Source: Stutzerimonas kunmingensis (GTDB lineage Bacteria; Pseudomonadota; Gammaproteobacteria; Pseudomonadales; Pseudomonadaceae). From it: DNA of 64,000 nucleotides. Shown here piece by piece: positions 26,930-36,189 of the stretch (its first letter is position 1; the number at the start of each line of letters is the position of its first letter). The stretch spans positions 372,001 to 436,000 of the forward strand of contig NZ_FORS01000003.1 of assembly GCF_900114065.1 (NCBI RefSeq). Direction: 5' to 3'. A program made the translations under genes and the position numbers. The notes under the pieces were generated by a model. That model did no database searches. It saw only the letters and a list, made by a program, of their open reading frames with translations, and was not told where the DNA came from.

Positions 26930-27077
26930 GCATCGACTCCAGGAAGGCTATGAATACGAGGAGAGCACTTAGTGGCCAAATGGCATCATATTGTGATTTT
27001 GACCGAAAAGGCGTTTCTGGTCACGTTATCGGTTGTAACAGAATTATCTTGAGCACCGTTCGGCGGTTTCGAGGCAC

Positions 27078-27104
27078 AAAAAAACCGCCCCGGAGGGCGG
27101 CTTC
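27078..27104 (-). terminator. Intrinsic terminator of glcB
   Basis: CCGCCC (27085-27090) pairs with GGGCGG (27095-27100). On the minus strand the stem is followed by seven T residues (A-run at 27078-27084). It lies just after the malate synthase stop. Confidence 0.88.
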
Positions 27105-27124
27105 TTTTGCACCTATTTCGCGGG

Positions 27125-29305
27125 TTACAGACCGTTTTTGGCCTTGAACTCGCGGCGGCGGCGGTGCAGTACCGGCTCGGTGTAGCCGTTGGGCTGCTTG
27201 GTGCCTTCGAGGACCAGCTCCAGGGCAGCCTGGAAGGCCACGCTGTTGTCGAAGTCCGGCGCCATCGGGCGGTACAGCGGATCACCCTGGTTCTGACGGT
27301 CAACCACCGGCGCCATGCGTTTGAGGCTTGCGAGCACCTGATCCTTGGTAACGACGCCATGACGCATCCAGTTGGCTACGTGCTGGCTGGAGATACGCAG
27401 GGTGGCGCGGTCTTCCATCAGTGCGATGTCGTTGATGTCCGGCACCTTGGAGCAACCGACGCCCTGTTCGACCCAGCGGACCATGTAGCCGAGGATGCCC
27501 TGCGAGTTGTTGTCCAGCTCGTTCTGTTTCTCTTCCTCGCTCCAGTTGGTGTCTTGCGCCAGCGGGATGGTGAGGATGTCGTCGATGGAAGCTTTTTCGC
27601 GCTTGGCCAGTTCGACCTGACGCGCCTGCACGTCGATCTTGTGGTAGTGCATGGCGTGCAGGGTGGCTGCGGTTGGCGACGGTACCCACGCGGTGTTGGC
27701 ACCGGCCATGGGGTGGCCGACCTTCTGCTCGAGCATCGCGGCCATCAGGTCAGGCATGGCCCACATGCCCTTGCCGATCTGCGCCTTGCCCTGCAGACCG
27801 CAGGCCAGACCCACGTCGACGTTGTTGTTCTCGTAGGCGCCGATCCACTTCTCGGCCTTCATGGCCGCCTTGCGTACCATCGGGCCGGCTTCCATGGAGG
27901 TGTGGATTTCGTCACCGGTGCGGTCGAGGAAGCCGGTGTTGATGAACACCACGCGCTCGCGCGCTTCCTTGATGCAGGCCTTGAGGTTGATCGTGGTACG
28001 ACGCTCCTCGTCCATGATGCCGACCTTGAGGGTGTTGCGCGGCAGACCGAGGACGTCCTCGACGCGGCCGAACAGCTCGGTGGCGAAGGCCACTTCTTCC
28101 GGGCCGTGCATCTTCGGCTTGACGATGTACATCGAGCCGGTGCGAGTGTTCTTGCGGCTGGTGTTGCCGTTGAGGTTGTGCACCGCGATCAGGCTGGTGA
28201 ACAGGCCGTCCATGATGCCTTCCGGCACCTCGTTGCCTTCCTTGTCGAGGATGGCATCGTTGGTCATCAGGTGACCGACGTTACGGATGAACAGCAGGGA
28301 GCGGCCATGCAGGGTCAGCTCGCCGTTGCCGTCGGCCTTGGTGTAGACGCGGTCCGGGTTCATCGCGCGGGTGATGCGCTTGCCGCCCTTTTCCAGCTCC
28401 TCGACCAGGTCGCCCTTCATCAGGCCGAGCCAGTTGCGATAGACGATGGTCTTGTCGTCGGCGTCGACGGCGGCGATGGAGTCTTCGCAGTCCATGATGG
28501 TGGTCAGCGCCGATTCCATCAGGATGTCCTTCACGCCGGCAGCGTCGGTCTGGCCGATCGGGCTGGCCGGGTCGATCTGGATCTCGAAGTGAATGCCGTT
28601 GTTCTTCAGCAGCACAGCGATCGGTGCGCTGGCTTCGCCCTGGAAGCCCTGCAGCTGGGCCGGGTTCTTCAGGCCGGTGGTGCTGCCGTCCTTCAGCGAA
28701 ACGACCAGCTTGCCGCCTTCGATGCGGTAGCCGGTGGAGTCGACGTGCGAGCCGCTTTCCAGCGGTGCGGCTTCATTGAGGAAGTTGCGCGCGTAGGCGA
28801 TGACCTTGTTGCCGCGGATCTCGTTGTAGCCCGGGCCCTTGCTGGCGCCGTCTTCTTCGGAGATCGCGTCGGTGCCGTACAGCGCGTCGTATAGCGAGCC
28901 CCAGCGCGCGTTGGCGGCGTTCAGGGCGAAGCGCGCGTTCATGATCGGCACCACCAGCTGCGGGCCGGCCATGCGGGCGATTTCTTCGTCGACGTTCTCG
29001 GTGGTGGCCTGGAAGTCTTCGGCTTCCGGCAGCAGGTAGCCGATTTCCTGCAGGAAGCGCTTGTATGCCACGGCGTCGTGGGCCTGACCGGCGCGAGCCT
29101 GGTGCCAGGCGTCGATCTGCGCCTGCAGCTCGTCGCGCTTGGCCAGCAGCGCGCGGTTCTTCGGCGCCAGGTCGTGGATGACGCTGTCGGCGCCAGCCCA
29201 GAAGGCGGCGGCATCGACGCCGGTACCGGGAATCGCTTCGTTGTTCACGAAGTCGTACAGGACTTTGGCGACCTGCAGGCCACCGACTTGAACGCGCTCA
29301 GTCAT
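27125..29305 (-). CDS. glcB: Malate synthase G
   Basis: The ATG at 29305, with GAGGCGAG upstream, gives 726 residues, the usual length of isoform G. It condenses glyoxylate and acetyl-CoA to malate. Motifs seen include [14 protein letters not shown] (metal and substrate region), [16 protein letters not shown], the magnesium-linked [11 protein letters not shown] and the [15 protein letters not shown] segment. It stands alone with its own terminator and fits C2 use together with a likely short-chain acid symporter at 18 kb. Confidence 0.96.
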   Translation of the reverse strand: MTERVQVGGLQVAKVLYDFVNNEAIPGTGVDAAAFWAGADSVIHDLAPKNRALLAKRDELQAQIDAWHQARAGQAHDAVAYKRFLQEIGYLLPEAEDFQATTENVDEEIARMAGPQLVVPIMNARFALNAANARWGSLYDALYGTDAISEEDGASKGPGYNEIRGNKVIAYARNFLNEAAPLESGSHVDSTGYRIEGGKLVVSLKDGSTTGLKNPAQLQGFQGEASAPIAVLLKNNGIHFEIQIDPASPIGQTDAAGVKDILMESALTTIMDCEDSIAAVDADDKTIVYRNWLGLMKGDLVEELEKGGKRITRAMNPDRVYTKADGNGELTLHGRSLLFIRNVGHLMTNDAILDKEGNEVPEGIMDGLFTSLIAVHNLNGNTSRKNTRTGSMYIVKPKMHGPEEVAFATELFGRVEDVLGLPRNTLKVGIMDEERRTTINLKACIKEARERVVFINTGFLDRTGDEIHTSMEAGPMVRKAAMKAEKWIGAYENNNVDVGLACGLQGKAQIGKGMWAMPDLMAAMLEQKVGHPMAGANTAWVPSPTAATLHAMHYHKIDVQARQVELAKREKASIDDILTIPLAQDTNWSEEEKQNELDNNSQGILGYMVRWVEQGVGCSKVPDINDIALMEDRATLRISSQHVANWMRHGVVTKDQVLASLKRMAPVVDRQNQGDPLYRPMAPDFDNSVAFQAALELVLEGTKQPNGYTEPVLHRRRREFKAKNGL

Positions 29306-29534
29306 TACTCGCCTCACTTGGTTCTTCTAATTCGACGGACAGTTTCGTTTCTTGTAGTCCGAGTCGCCGGATACTACATGAAGCGCCGGGGAAAATCAGT
29401 CCGCCGAAGGAGCCGGTAGTTTCGGCCTTGCGACGCCGGGCGAGGGCGCCGCAGACTGTCGTCGGGGCGGCTGCCTGCTATACCTAATGGGCCGTCGCTA
29501 CCGCGTGAGCGAATTCCCAGCACAGGAGCCGTCC

Positions 29535-30059
29535 ATGGATCACCTCGTTCTTACCGTCATTGCCGAAGATCAGCCAGGTCTGGTCGAACGACTGGCCAAG
29601 TGCATCGCCGATCACGGCGGCAACTGGCTGGAGAGCCGGATGTCGCGCATGGCCGGACAGTTCGCCGGCATCCTGCGCGTGGCCGTGCCGCAGCAGGCGC
29701 ATGCCGAGCTGACCGCCGCATTGCAGGGGCTTGAGGCGCAGGGCATTCGCGTCCTGCTGGCGCACAGCGGCACGGAGCCAGCGGCGAGCTGGCAGGAAAT
29801 TCAGCTGGAGCTGGTCGGCAACGACCGCCCAGGCATCGTCCGCGACATCACCCGTCTGCTCGCCGAGCATGGAGTGAATCTGGAAAGCCTGGATACCGAG
29901 GTGCTGCCGGCGCCGATGAGCAGCGAGCTGCTGTTCCGTGCCGAGGTGCGCCTGGCCGTGCCGAGCGAACTGTCGCTGGAAGTGCTGCAGCAGCGCCTGG
30001 AAACCCTGGCCGACGACCTGATGGTCGAACTCAAGCTGCAGCCGACAGAGAAATCCTAG
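29535..30059 (+). CDS. Tandem ACT-domain protein, GcvR-like
   Basis: The ATG at 29535 with CAGGAG upstream gives 174 residues made of two ACT domains: VLTVIAEDQPGLVERLAKCI (about 3-25) and LELVGNDRPGIVRDITRLL (about 95-115). This is the layout of GcvR, the glycine-cleavage repressor accessory protein, and of related amino-acid-binding proteins. No DNA-binding domain is present, so it would act on a partner. No gcv genes are in view. Confidence 0.78.
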   Translation: MDHLVLTVIAEDQPGLVERLAKCIADHGGNWLESRMSRMAGQFAGILRVAVPQQAHAELTAALQGLEAQGIRVLLAHSGTEPAASWQEIQLELVGNDRPGIVRDITRLLAEHGVNLESLDTEVLPAPMSSELLFRAEVRLAVPSELSLEVLQQRLETLADDLMVELKLQPTEKS

Positions 30060-30075
30060 TCGTTCGCCGGCATTT

Positions 30076-30966
30076 TCAGCCGGTGCCTTTGCGCATGATG
30101 CGCCAGGCGTCCAGGCTGTACACCGCAAGCCCGGCCCAGATGCAGAAGAAGGCCAATTGACGATCGACCGGGAACGGCTCGTCGAACAACTGCACGGCGA
30201 GGATCAGCAGCAGCGTCGGCGTCAGGTACTGCAAAAAGCCCAGCGTCGAATACGGCAGGTGGCGCGCGGCGGCGTTGAAGCCGAGCAGCGGGATCAGCGT
30301 CACCGGGCCTGCGGCCATCAGCCAGAGCGCGTCGGTGCTGGTCCAGAACGCAGGTTCGGTGCTGGTGCCGCTGCTGAACCAGAACAGCCAGACCAGCGCT
30401 ACCGGCAACAATATCCAGGTTTCCACCACCAGCCCGGGCAACGCGGCCACCGGTGCCAGCTTGCGTAGCAGACCGTAGCTGCCGAAGCTCAGCGCCAGCA
30501 CGATGGAAATCCACGGGAATTCGCCGAGCATCAGCAGCTGCAGGCTGACGCCGACGGTGGCCATCGCCACCGCCAGCCACTGCAGCGGGCGCAGCCGCTC
30601 GCGCAGCACGATCATGCCGAGCAGCACGTTGACCAGCGGATTGATGTAGTAGCCCAGGCTGGCTTCGACCATCCGGTCGTGGTTCACCGCCCAGACGTAG
30701 ATCAGCCAGTTGGCGGCGATCAGCACACTGGAGATGCCGAGCACGCCAAGCCGTCGCGGGTGCGCGAGCAGTTCGCGCCACCAGCCGGGGTGACGCCAGA
30801 CCAGCAGCACCAGCGAGCCGAACACTGCCGACCAGATCACCCGCTGGGTAACGATCTCCAGCGCGCCGTACTGCTCGAGTGCCTTGAAGTAGAGCGGGAA
30901 CATGCCCCAGATGCTGAACGTGGCCAGCCCCAGCAGATAACCCTTGCGCAGATTGGCGGTAGCCAT
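30076..30966 (-). CDS. rarD: RarD-type EamA permease
   Basis: The 296-residue protein has about ten hydrophobic segments in two EamA repeats. The N-terminal KGYLLGLATFSIWGMFPLYFK and VEASLGYYINPLVNVLLG are characteristic of RarD (once linked to chloramphenicol sensitivity) in the drug/metabolite transporter superfamily. Its physiological cargo is unknown. It converges on the ACT-domain gene. Confidence 0.88.
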   Translation of the reverse strand: MATANLRKGYLLGLATFSIWGMFPLYFKALEQYGALEIVTQRVIWSAVFGSLVLLVWRHPGWWRELLAHPRRLGVLGISSVLIAANWLIYVWAVNHDRMVEASLGYYINPLVNVLLGMIVLRERLRPLQWLAVAMATVGVSLQLLMLGEFPWISIVLALSFGSYGLLRKLAPVAALPGLVVETWILLPVALVWLFWFSSGTSTEPAFWTSTDALWLMAAGPVTLIPLLGFNAAARHLPYSTLGFLQYLTPTLLLILAVQLFDEPFPVDRQLAFFCIWAGLAVYSLDAWRIMRKGTG

Positions 30967-31170
30967 GACGTCCTTCGACGAGCAGCGGAGAGCCGGCCAT
31001 TTTGCGCCTTTGTCCGGAGGAGAGAAAGATTAGGCGGCTAACGTAAAGCCACGGCGCGACCAGCTGCGCCGATCCGGCGGATGAGGGAACGCGCGAAGGA
31101 TCGTTCCGTCTCATCTGCATCGCCAATCGAAACGGCGTCGCGTTCAGGCGACGTGCGTACGGAGGTCGCA

Positions 31171-31938
31171 ATGCGCTTGCAGAATCAGGTGGCTCTGGTC
31201 ACCGGCAGTACTCACGGCATCGGCCTCGGCATCGCCGTGCGCCTGGCCGAGGAGGGGGCCGACGTGGTCATCAACGGTCGCGAGGAAGATGACGAGGCCC
31301 GTGCGAGCCTCGAGCAAGTACGCGCCGTGGGGCGGCGGGTTTGCTTCATCGCCGCGGACGTCAGCCAGGTCGAGCAATGCCAGCGGCTGGTGCGCGAGAG
31401 CGTCGAGCGCATGGGCCGCCTGGATATCCTGGTGAACAACGCCGGGGTGCAGGCGCACGCCGCATTTCTCGACGCCGAGGAGGGCGACTACGACCGGGTA
31501 CTCGACGTCAACCTGCGCGGCCCGTTCTTCCTCGCGCAGGCCTTCGCCCGCTATCTGCGCGAGCAAGGCCGTGGCGGGCGGATCATCAACAACAGTTCGG
31601 TGCACGAGGAATTGCCGCACCCCAACTTCACCGCCTACTGTGCGAGCAAGGGCGGACTGAAGATGCTCATGCGCAACATCGCCATCGAGCTCGCGCCGCT
31701 GGGCATCACTGTGAACAACGTGGCGCCGGGCGCAGTGGAAACGCCGATCAATCGCGAGCTGATGAACCAGCCGGAGAAGCTCGCCAGCCTGCTGCAGAAC
31801 ATCCCCGTCGGACGCCTCGGCAGGCCACGCGATGTGGCCGGGGTCGTCGCCTTTCTGGCTTCTCCGGATGCCGACTACATCACCGGGACTACCCTGGTGG
31901 TCGATGGCGGTCTGTTATGGAATTACAGCGAACAATGA
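31171..31938 (+). CDS. SDR-family dehydrogenase (glucose 1-dehydrogenase-like)
   Basis: The ATG at 31171 follows CGGAGG and gives 255 residues; the longer frame from 31081 lacks a ribosome site. The classical SDR motifs are present: TGSTHGIG (NAD(P) binding), NNAGVQ, the catalytic Ser in NNSSVHE, and YCASK with the Tyr and Lys. The C-terminal LASPDADYITGTTLVVDGG is typical. It overlaps the trehalase gene by 4 bases, which suggests that it oxidises glucose or a related sugar released by trehalase; this is inference. Confidence 0.84.
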   Translation: MRLQNQVALVTGSTHGIGLGIAVRLAEEGADVVINGREEDDEARASLEQVRAVGRRVCFIAADVSQVEQCQRLVRESVERMGRLDILVNNAGVQAHAAFLDAEEGDYDRVLDVNLRGPFFLAQAFARYLREQGRGGRIINNSSVHEELPHPNFTAYCASKGGLKMLMRNIAIELAPLGITVNNVAPGAVETPINRELMNQPEKLASLLQNIPVGRLGRPRDVAGVVAFLASPDADYITGTTLVVDGGLLWNYSEQ

Positions 31939-33539
31939 CCAGTAGCCAGTCGTACCAGCCGTTCAGCCATGACGTCAGCGCCATCTCGCTGGCCGATACC
32001 CTAAGCCCCGCCGATCGCTATCAGGAGCTGTTCGTCGCGGTGCAGATGCAGCGCATCTTTCCCGACAGCAAGACCTTCGTCGACTGCGCGCCGCGGCGCC
32101 ATCCCGAAGTCATCCTCGAGGCTTACCGCGCCCGCTGCAATGAGCCCGGCTTCGATCTCGGCGCCTTCGTCCACGAGCACTTCAGCCTTTACGAGATGCC
32201 GGTCAGGGAATTCGTCGCCAACCCCGACGACAGCCTGGCCGAACACATCGACCGGCTCTGGCCGATGCTCACCCGGCAGCCGCAGGACCATCCCGAGCAT
32301 TCCTCGCTGCTGCCGCTGCCGCACCCGTACGTGGTGCCAGGCGGGCGCTTCACCGAGCTGTATTACTGGGATTCCTACTTCACCATGCTCGGCCTGGACG
32401 AGAGCGGGCACTGCGATCTGCTGCGCTCGATGGCGGACAACTTCGCCTACCTGATCGACACCTACGGCCATGTGCCCAATGGCAACCGCACCTACTACCT
32501 CGGCCGTTCGCAGCCGCCGGTGTTCGCCCTGATGACCGAGCTGTTCGAGGAAAACGGCGTGCACCGGGCCAGCGATTACCTGCCGCAGCTGCACAAGGAA
32601 TATGCCTTCTGGATGGAGGGTGCCGATGCGCTGCGCCCCGGTGAGCGGCACCGGCGCTGCGTCTGCCTGGCCGACGGCGTGGTGCTCAACCGTTACTGGG
32701 ACGAGCGCGATACGCCGCGCGAGGAGTCCTATCGCGAAGACGTCGAGACCGCCCGCGCCAGTTGCCGGCCGCGGCACGAGGTTTATCGTGACCTGCGCGC
32801 CGGTGCCGAATCGGGCTGGGACTTCAGCTCGCGCTGGCTGGACGATGCGCACCGGCTGGCGACCATCCGCACCACCAGCATCCTGCCCATCGACCTCAAT
32901 GCGTTGCTCTACAAGCTCGAGCGGCAGATCGCCGAGCTGTCGGCGGTGAAGGGCCAGCAGGCCTGTGCCGAGAATTTTGCCCGGCGCGCCGAAATTCGCC
33001 TGGCAGCGATCGACCACTACCTGTGGAATCCGCGCGCCGGCGCCTACTTCGACTATGACTGGCGGCGCGGCCGGCAACGCGACAACCTCACCGCCGCGAC
33101 CCTGGCACCGCTGTTCGTGCGCATGGCCAGTGCCGAGCAGGCGGCAGCGGTCGCGGCAACCGTGCGCGCCCGCCTGCTGGCCCCGGGCGGGCTGGCCACC
33201 ACCGAGATCAGCGGCAGCGGCGAGCAGTGGGATCGCCCCAACGGCTGGGCGCCGCTGCAGTGGATCGCCATTCGCGGCCTGCAGCACTACGGCCATGACG
33301 CGCTGGCGCTGGACATCGAGGAGCGCTGGCTGACCATCGTCAGCCACCTGTTCGAGCGCGAGAACAAGCTGGTGGAGAAATACGTGCTGCGGCCCTGTAC
33401 CGAGCACGCCGGTGGCGGCGAATATCCCCTGCAGGACGGCTTCGGCTGGACCAACGGCGTCACGCGCAAGCTTATGCAGCAGGGCCCCAGTCATCAGGCC
33501 AACCGCTGCCGGGCCGGGCACTGTCGCCCGCCGCCCTAG
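31935..33539 (+). CDS. Alpha,alpha-trehalase (TreF-like, cytoplasmic)
   Basis: The ATG at 31935 overlaps the SDR stop (ATGA). The 534-residue GH37 enzyme hydrolyses trehalose to two glucose units. Both trehalase signatures are intact: PGGRFTELYYWDSY (about residue 136) and QWDRPNGWAPLQ (about 430), plus the glycine-rich GGGEYPLQDGFGWTNGV. There is no signal peptide, so a cytoplasmic TreF type is expected. The last about 20 residues are unlike the family. Confidence 0.92.
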   Translation: MTSSQSYQPFSHDVSAISLADTLSPADRYQELFVAVQMQRIFPDSKTFVDCAPRRHPEVILEAYRARCNEPGFDLGAFVHEHFSLYEMPVREFVANPDDSLAEHIDRLWPMLTRQPQDHPEHSSLLPLPHPYVVPGGRFTELYYWDSYFTMLGLDESGHCDLLRSMADNFAYLIDTYGHVPNGNRTYYLGRSQPPVFALMTELFEENGVHRASDYLPQLHKEYAFWMEGADALRPGERHRRCVCLADGVVLNRYWDERDTPREESYREDVETARASCRPRHEVYRDLRAGAESGWDFSSRWLDDAHRLATIRTTSILPIDLNALLYKLERQIAELSAVKGQQACAENFARRAEIRLAAIDHYLWNPRAGAYFDYDWRRGRQRDNLTAATLAPLFVRMASAEQAAAVAATVRARLLAPGGLATTEISGSGEQWDRPNGWAPLQWIAIRGLQHYGHDALALDIEERWLTIVSHLFERENKLVEKYVLRPCTEHAGGGEYPLQDGFGWTNGVTRKLMQQGPSHQANRCRAGHCRPPP

Positions 33540-33593
33540 GACATCTGGCGCGATGGTTGCGCGTAATCTCCCTACAAATGCAATGGATCAATA

Positions 33594-33606
33594 GTTATCG
33601 TACAAC
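33594..33606. promoter_or_regulatory. Operator-like site before the FadR-family gene (site 1)
   Basis: The minus strand reads GTTGTACGATAAC, matching GTYRTAYGAYRAC. The same 13 bases recur exactly before kdgD (56624). A TATGAT -10-like box lies 8 bp downstream (33615-33620), so binding would block the promoter and give autoregulation. Confidence 0.65.
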
Positions 33607-33654
33607 TGCTGGGCTATGATGACGGTTGCTTCCGCTTCTCAGAGATCGCCGTCC

Positions 33655-34410
33655 ATGGATAACCAGAGCGCCCAGCCACGCGCCCGTCGCAAACACCGCA
33701 GCCTCGCTCAGGAGCTGGTCGCCGAACTGTCGCAGCAGATCCGCGACGGCATGTTGAAGCGCGGCGACAAGCTGCCGACCGAGTCCGCCATCATGCAGAC
33801 GCAGGGTGTGAGTCGCACGGTGGTGCGCGAGGCGATCTCGCGCCTGCAGGCCTCGGGCCTGGTGGAAACGCGGCACGGCATCGGCACCTTCGTGCTGGAT
33901 ACGCCGAGCACCACCGGGCTGCGCATCGACCCGGCGACCATCGGCACCTTGCGCGACCTGCTGGCGATTCTGGAATTGCGCATCAGCCTGGAAGTGGAAT
34001 CGGCCGGGCTGGCTGCGCAGCGTCGCTCGCCTGAGCAACTGGCCGCGATGCGCGCCTTTCTCGATCAGCTCAACCAGAGCGCGGCGCACTCCAGCGATGC
34101 GGTGTCATCGGATTTCCAGTTCCATCTGCAGATCGCCGAAGCCACCGGCAACCGCTACTTCACCGACATCATGAGCCACCTGGGTACCACGCTGATCCCG
34201 CGCAGCCGGGTCAATTCCGCGCGACTGGCCCATGACGACCAGCAGCATTACCAGGCGCGCCTGGGCCGCGAGCACGAGCAGATTTACGAGGCCATCGAGC
34301 GCCAGGACCCGGAATCCGCGCGGGCGGCCATGCGGCTGCACCTGACCAACAGCCGCGAGCGGCTGCGCCAGGCCCATGAGGAGGCGGAGGCGAGCAAGGT
34401 TGGCAGTTAA
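33655..34410 (+). CDS. FadR-family (GntR/FCD) regulator, GguR-like candidate
   Basis: The ATG at 33655 gives 251 residues. An N-terminal winged helix (about 15-80; KLPTESAIMQTQGVSRTVVREAISRLQASGLVETRHGIGTFV) is followed by an FCD ligand domain with DFQFHLQIAEATGN and HEQIYEAIERQD, which supply metal-binding His/Asp residues. Such proteins are effector-released repressors. Its own promoter carries a motif also found before the sugar-acid operons at 46 and 56 kb, so I infer that it is the GguR-type regulator of aldarate/hexuronate genes despite lying beside trehalase. Confidence 0.85.
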   Translation: MDNQSAQPRARRKHRSLAQELVAELSQQIRDGMLKRGDKLPTESAIMQTQGVSRTVVREAISRLQASGLVETRHGIGTFVLDTPSTTGLRIDPATIGTLRDLLAILELRISLEVESAGLAAQRRSPEQLAAMRAFLDQLNQSAAHSSDAVSSDFQFHLQIAEATGNRYFTDIMSHLGTTLIPRSRVNSARLAHDDQQHYQARLGREHEQIYEAIERQDPESARAAMRLHLTNSRERLRQAHEEAEASKVGS

Positions 34411-34801
34411 GCCTCCTGGCTTTGTGCTTTGCTACTGAGTAACCCTCGCTGCGGCCGTCCCTCGGCCGTAGCCAGCATCGGGCAGGATTGTGTCAGGGCT
34501 TTGCAGCAGCCCCTCTCGCCCGCTGTCCACTGGCCGACCCGCTGAAGCGCACGTGGCATATGGCGCTATGAGGCTCAGCCAACCTGTGTCTTCGCACTTC
34601 CAGACTCGCCTGCGCTCGCGACCAGATCACCCCTGCCGATAGAAGACGTCAAGCGTGCATCGGCCACTCGATACCCTCAATTCTCTGCAGATCTTCGTTG
34701 CAGTGAGCGAAGGATAGGCAGTCAAGCGGAACCGATTCAAACGAACGATGACGCCACGCTTGGGTCAGCTGATTTACAACCCAACGTAAGGAGCAAACCA
34801 C
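34411..34801. other. Intergenic region between the FadR-family gene and the small peptide
   Basis: A 9-bp stem with one mismatch (34449-34457 with 34463-34471) lies just after the regulator and may end its transcript. The rest shows no recognisable gene; the last 100 bases probably hold the promoter for the small peptide and RND genes. Confidence 0.5.
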
Positions 34802-34888
34802 ATGCTGAAATTTCTCGGCAGCACCATCGGCATCATCTTCCTCATCGGATTGCTGGTCGTGATTGGCCTGTTCATGCTGGTTTTCTAG
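34802..34888 (+). CDS. 28-residue single-span membrane peptide
   Basis: An AAGGAG ribosome site lies 9 bases before an ATG opening a 28-codon frame: MLKF, then GSTIGIIFLIGLLVVIGLFMLVF with two or three glycines spaced along an otherwise purely aliphatic/aromatic helix. It would be a bare transmembrane helix with a one-lysine N-terminus. It ends 107 bases before the RND adaptor gene. Small membrane peptides such as AcrZ bind RND pumps, so a pump partner role is an attractive but untested idea. Confidence 0.62.
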   Translation: MLKFLGSTIGIIFLIGLLVVIGLFMLVF

Positions 34889-34995
34889 CCCGCCAGCCCT
34901 TTCCCAAGGCGGCGCTCGCGCCGCGCCTGCCAGTCTGGTGCGGGTGGTGGAGCAGGTGCCTCCGCCGCCCGCGCCTTCGTGTGTGCAAGGTTGTG

Positions 34996-36189
34996 ATGAT
35001 GGTTTTCATGCGACGCCCCGTCGTGTTGGCCCTGCTGGCCATGGGTCTGGTCGCCTGTAGCGAAGGTGACGATTCGTCGAGCAAGACCGACGACACGCAG
35101 AAGGACGCGCCCCCCGAGGTGAGCGTTCACAAGGTGTCCCGAGGCCCGGTCGAGAACATCGCCGAGCTACCAGGTCGTGTGCAGTCCGTACGGGTCGCCG
35201 AGATCCGCGCGCGGGTCGATGGCGTCGTGGAGCGGACGCTCTATCAGGAAGGCTCCGACGTTGAAGCGGGCGATCCGCTGTTTCGCATCGATCCGCGGGA
35301 GATGCAGGCCCGACTCGATTCGGCCGAGGCGATTCTGCAGCGGGCCGAAGCCACCGCCGCAAATGCCCAGCAGGACCTGGACCGTTACGAGCAGCTCGTC
35401 GCCGATCGCGCGATCAGCCGGCAGGACTATGACACGGCACAAGTGCGCACCAGAACCGCTTTGGCCGATGTTGCAGAAGCACGAGCTGCAGTCGCGACAG
35501 CCCGCCTGCAGCTCGAATACACCAATGTGAAGACGCCGATCTCTGGACGTGCCGGTCGGGCGAGGGTTACCGAGGGCGCGCTGGTCAGTGCCGCCGATGG
35601 CACCCTGCTGACCACGGTCGAGCAATTCGACCCGGTGTTCGTGAATTTCTCGCAGTCCAGCGCTGATCTGCTGGAGATGCGTCATCAGGTGGCGTCTGGA
35701 GAGTTGGAGCTGCCCGATGATGAGCTGGTGCCGGTGCAGCTCGTGCTGGAAAACGGCCGTGAGCACAAGCAGGAGGGCTACCTGAACTTCACCTCGATGA
35801 CCATCGATGAATCCACCGGCACCGTGGCGTTGCGCGCGCAGTTTCCCAACCCTGACCACCAGCTGTTGCCCGGCCAGTTCGTTCGTGCGCGGCTGCACCT
35901 CGGCACCTGGCCGAAAGGCATCACCATCCCCCAGCGCGCGGTGAGAATGCATGATCGCGGCGCCACGGTTATGCGCCTGGACGAGGATGACGTGGCCCGG
36001 GTTCAGGAGGTGGAGCTGGGCCAGATGAAAGGAGGCGACTGGATCATTCTCGACGGCCTGGAGGTCGGTGACCGAATCATCATCGATGGCTGGCAGCAGG
36101 CGCGTGCCGACGAGCCGGTCACGCCTGTGGCGAGTGAGCGCGACTCCTCTTCGGATAACGAGCGTGATTCAGGGCGCCACGGCAGATGA
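34996..36189 (+). CDS. RND efflux periplasmic adaptor (MexA/AcrA family)
   Basis: The likely start is 34996 (or 34999/35008); AAGG lies just upstream. The about 397-residue protein has a lipoprotein signal (LLAMGLVACS), an early barrel strand region (VQSVRVAEIRARVDGVVE, a lipoyl half), a coiled-coil hairpin (about 90-160), the second lipoyl half (LEYTNVKTPISGRAGR) and a C-terminal barrel (LLPGQFVRARL). It bridges an inner-membrane RND pump and an outer-membrane channel. Its stop overlaps the pump gene by 4 bases. Confidence 0.92.
   Translation: MMVFMRRPVVLALLAMGLVACSEGDDSSSKTDDTQKDAPPEVSVHKVSRGPVENIAELPGRVQSVRVAEIRARVDGVVERTLYQEGSDVEAGDPLFRIDPREMQARLDSAEAILQRAEATAANAQQDLDRYEQLVADRAISRQDYDTAQVRTRTALADVAEARAAVATARLQLEYTNVKTPISGRAGRARVTEGALVSAADGTLLTTVEQFDPVFVNFSQSSADLLEMRHQVASGELELPDDELVPVQLVLENGREHKQEGYLNFTSMTIDESTGTVALRAQFPNPDHQLLPGQFVRARLHLGTWPKGITIPQRAVRMHDRGATVMRLDEDDVARVQEVELGQMKGGDWIILDGLEVGDRIIIDGWQQARADEPVTPVASERDSSSDNERDSGRHGR

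Noticed and set aside
31341-31934. In-frame extension upstream of trehalase inside the SDR gene
   Set aside because: The extension overlaps the SDR coding region in another frame; the ATG at 31935 with stop-start overlap is the natural start.
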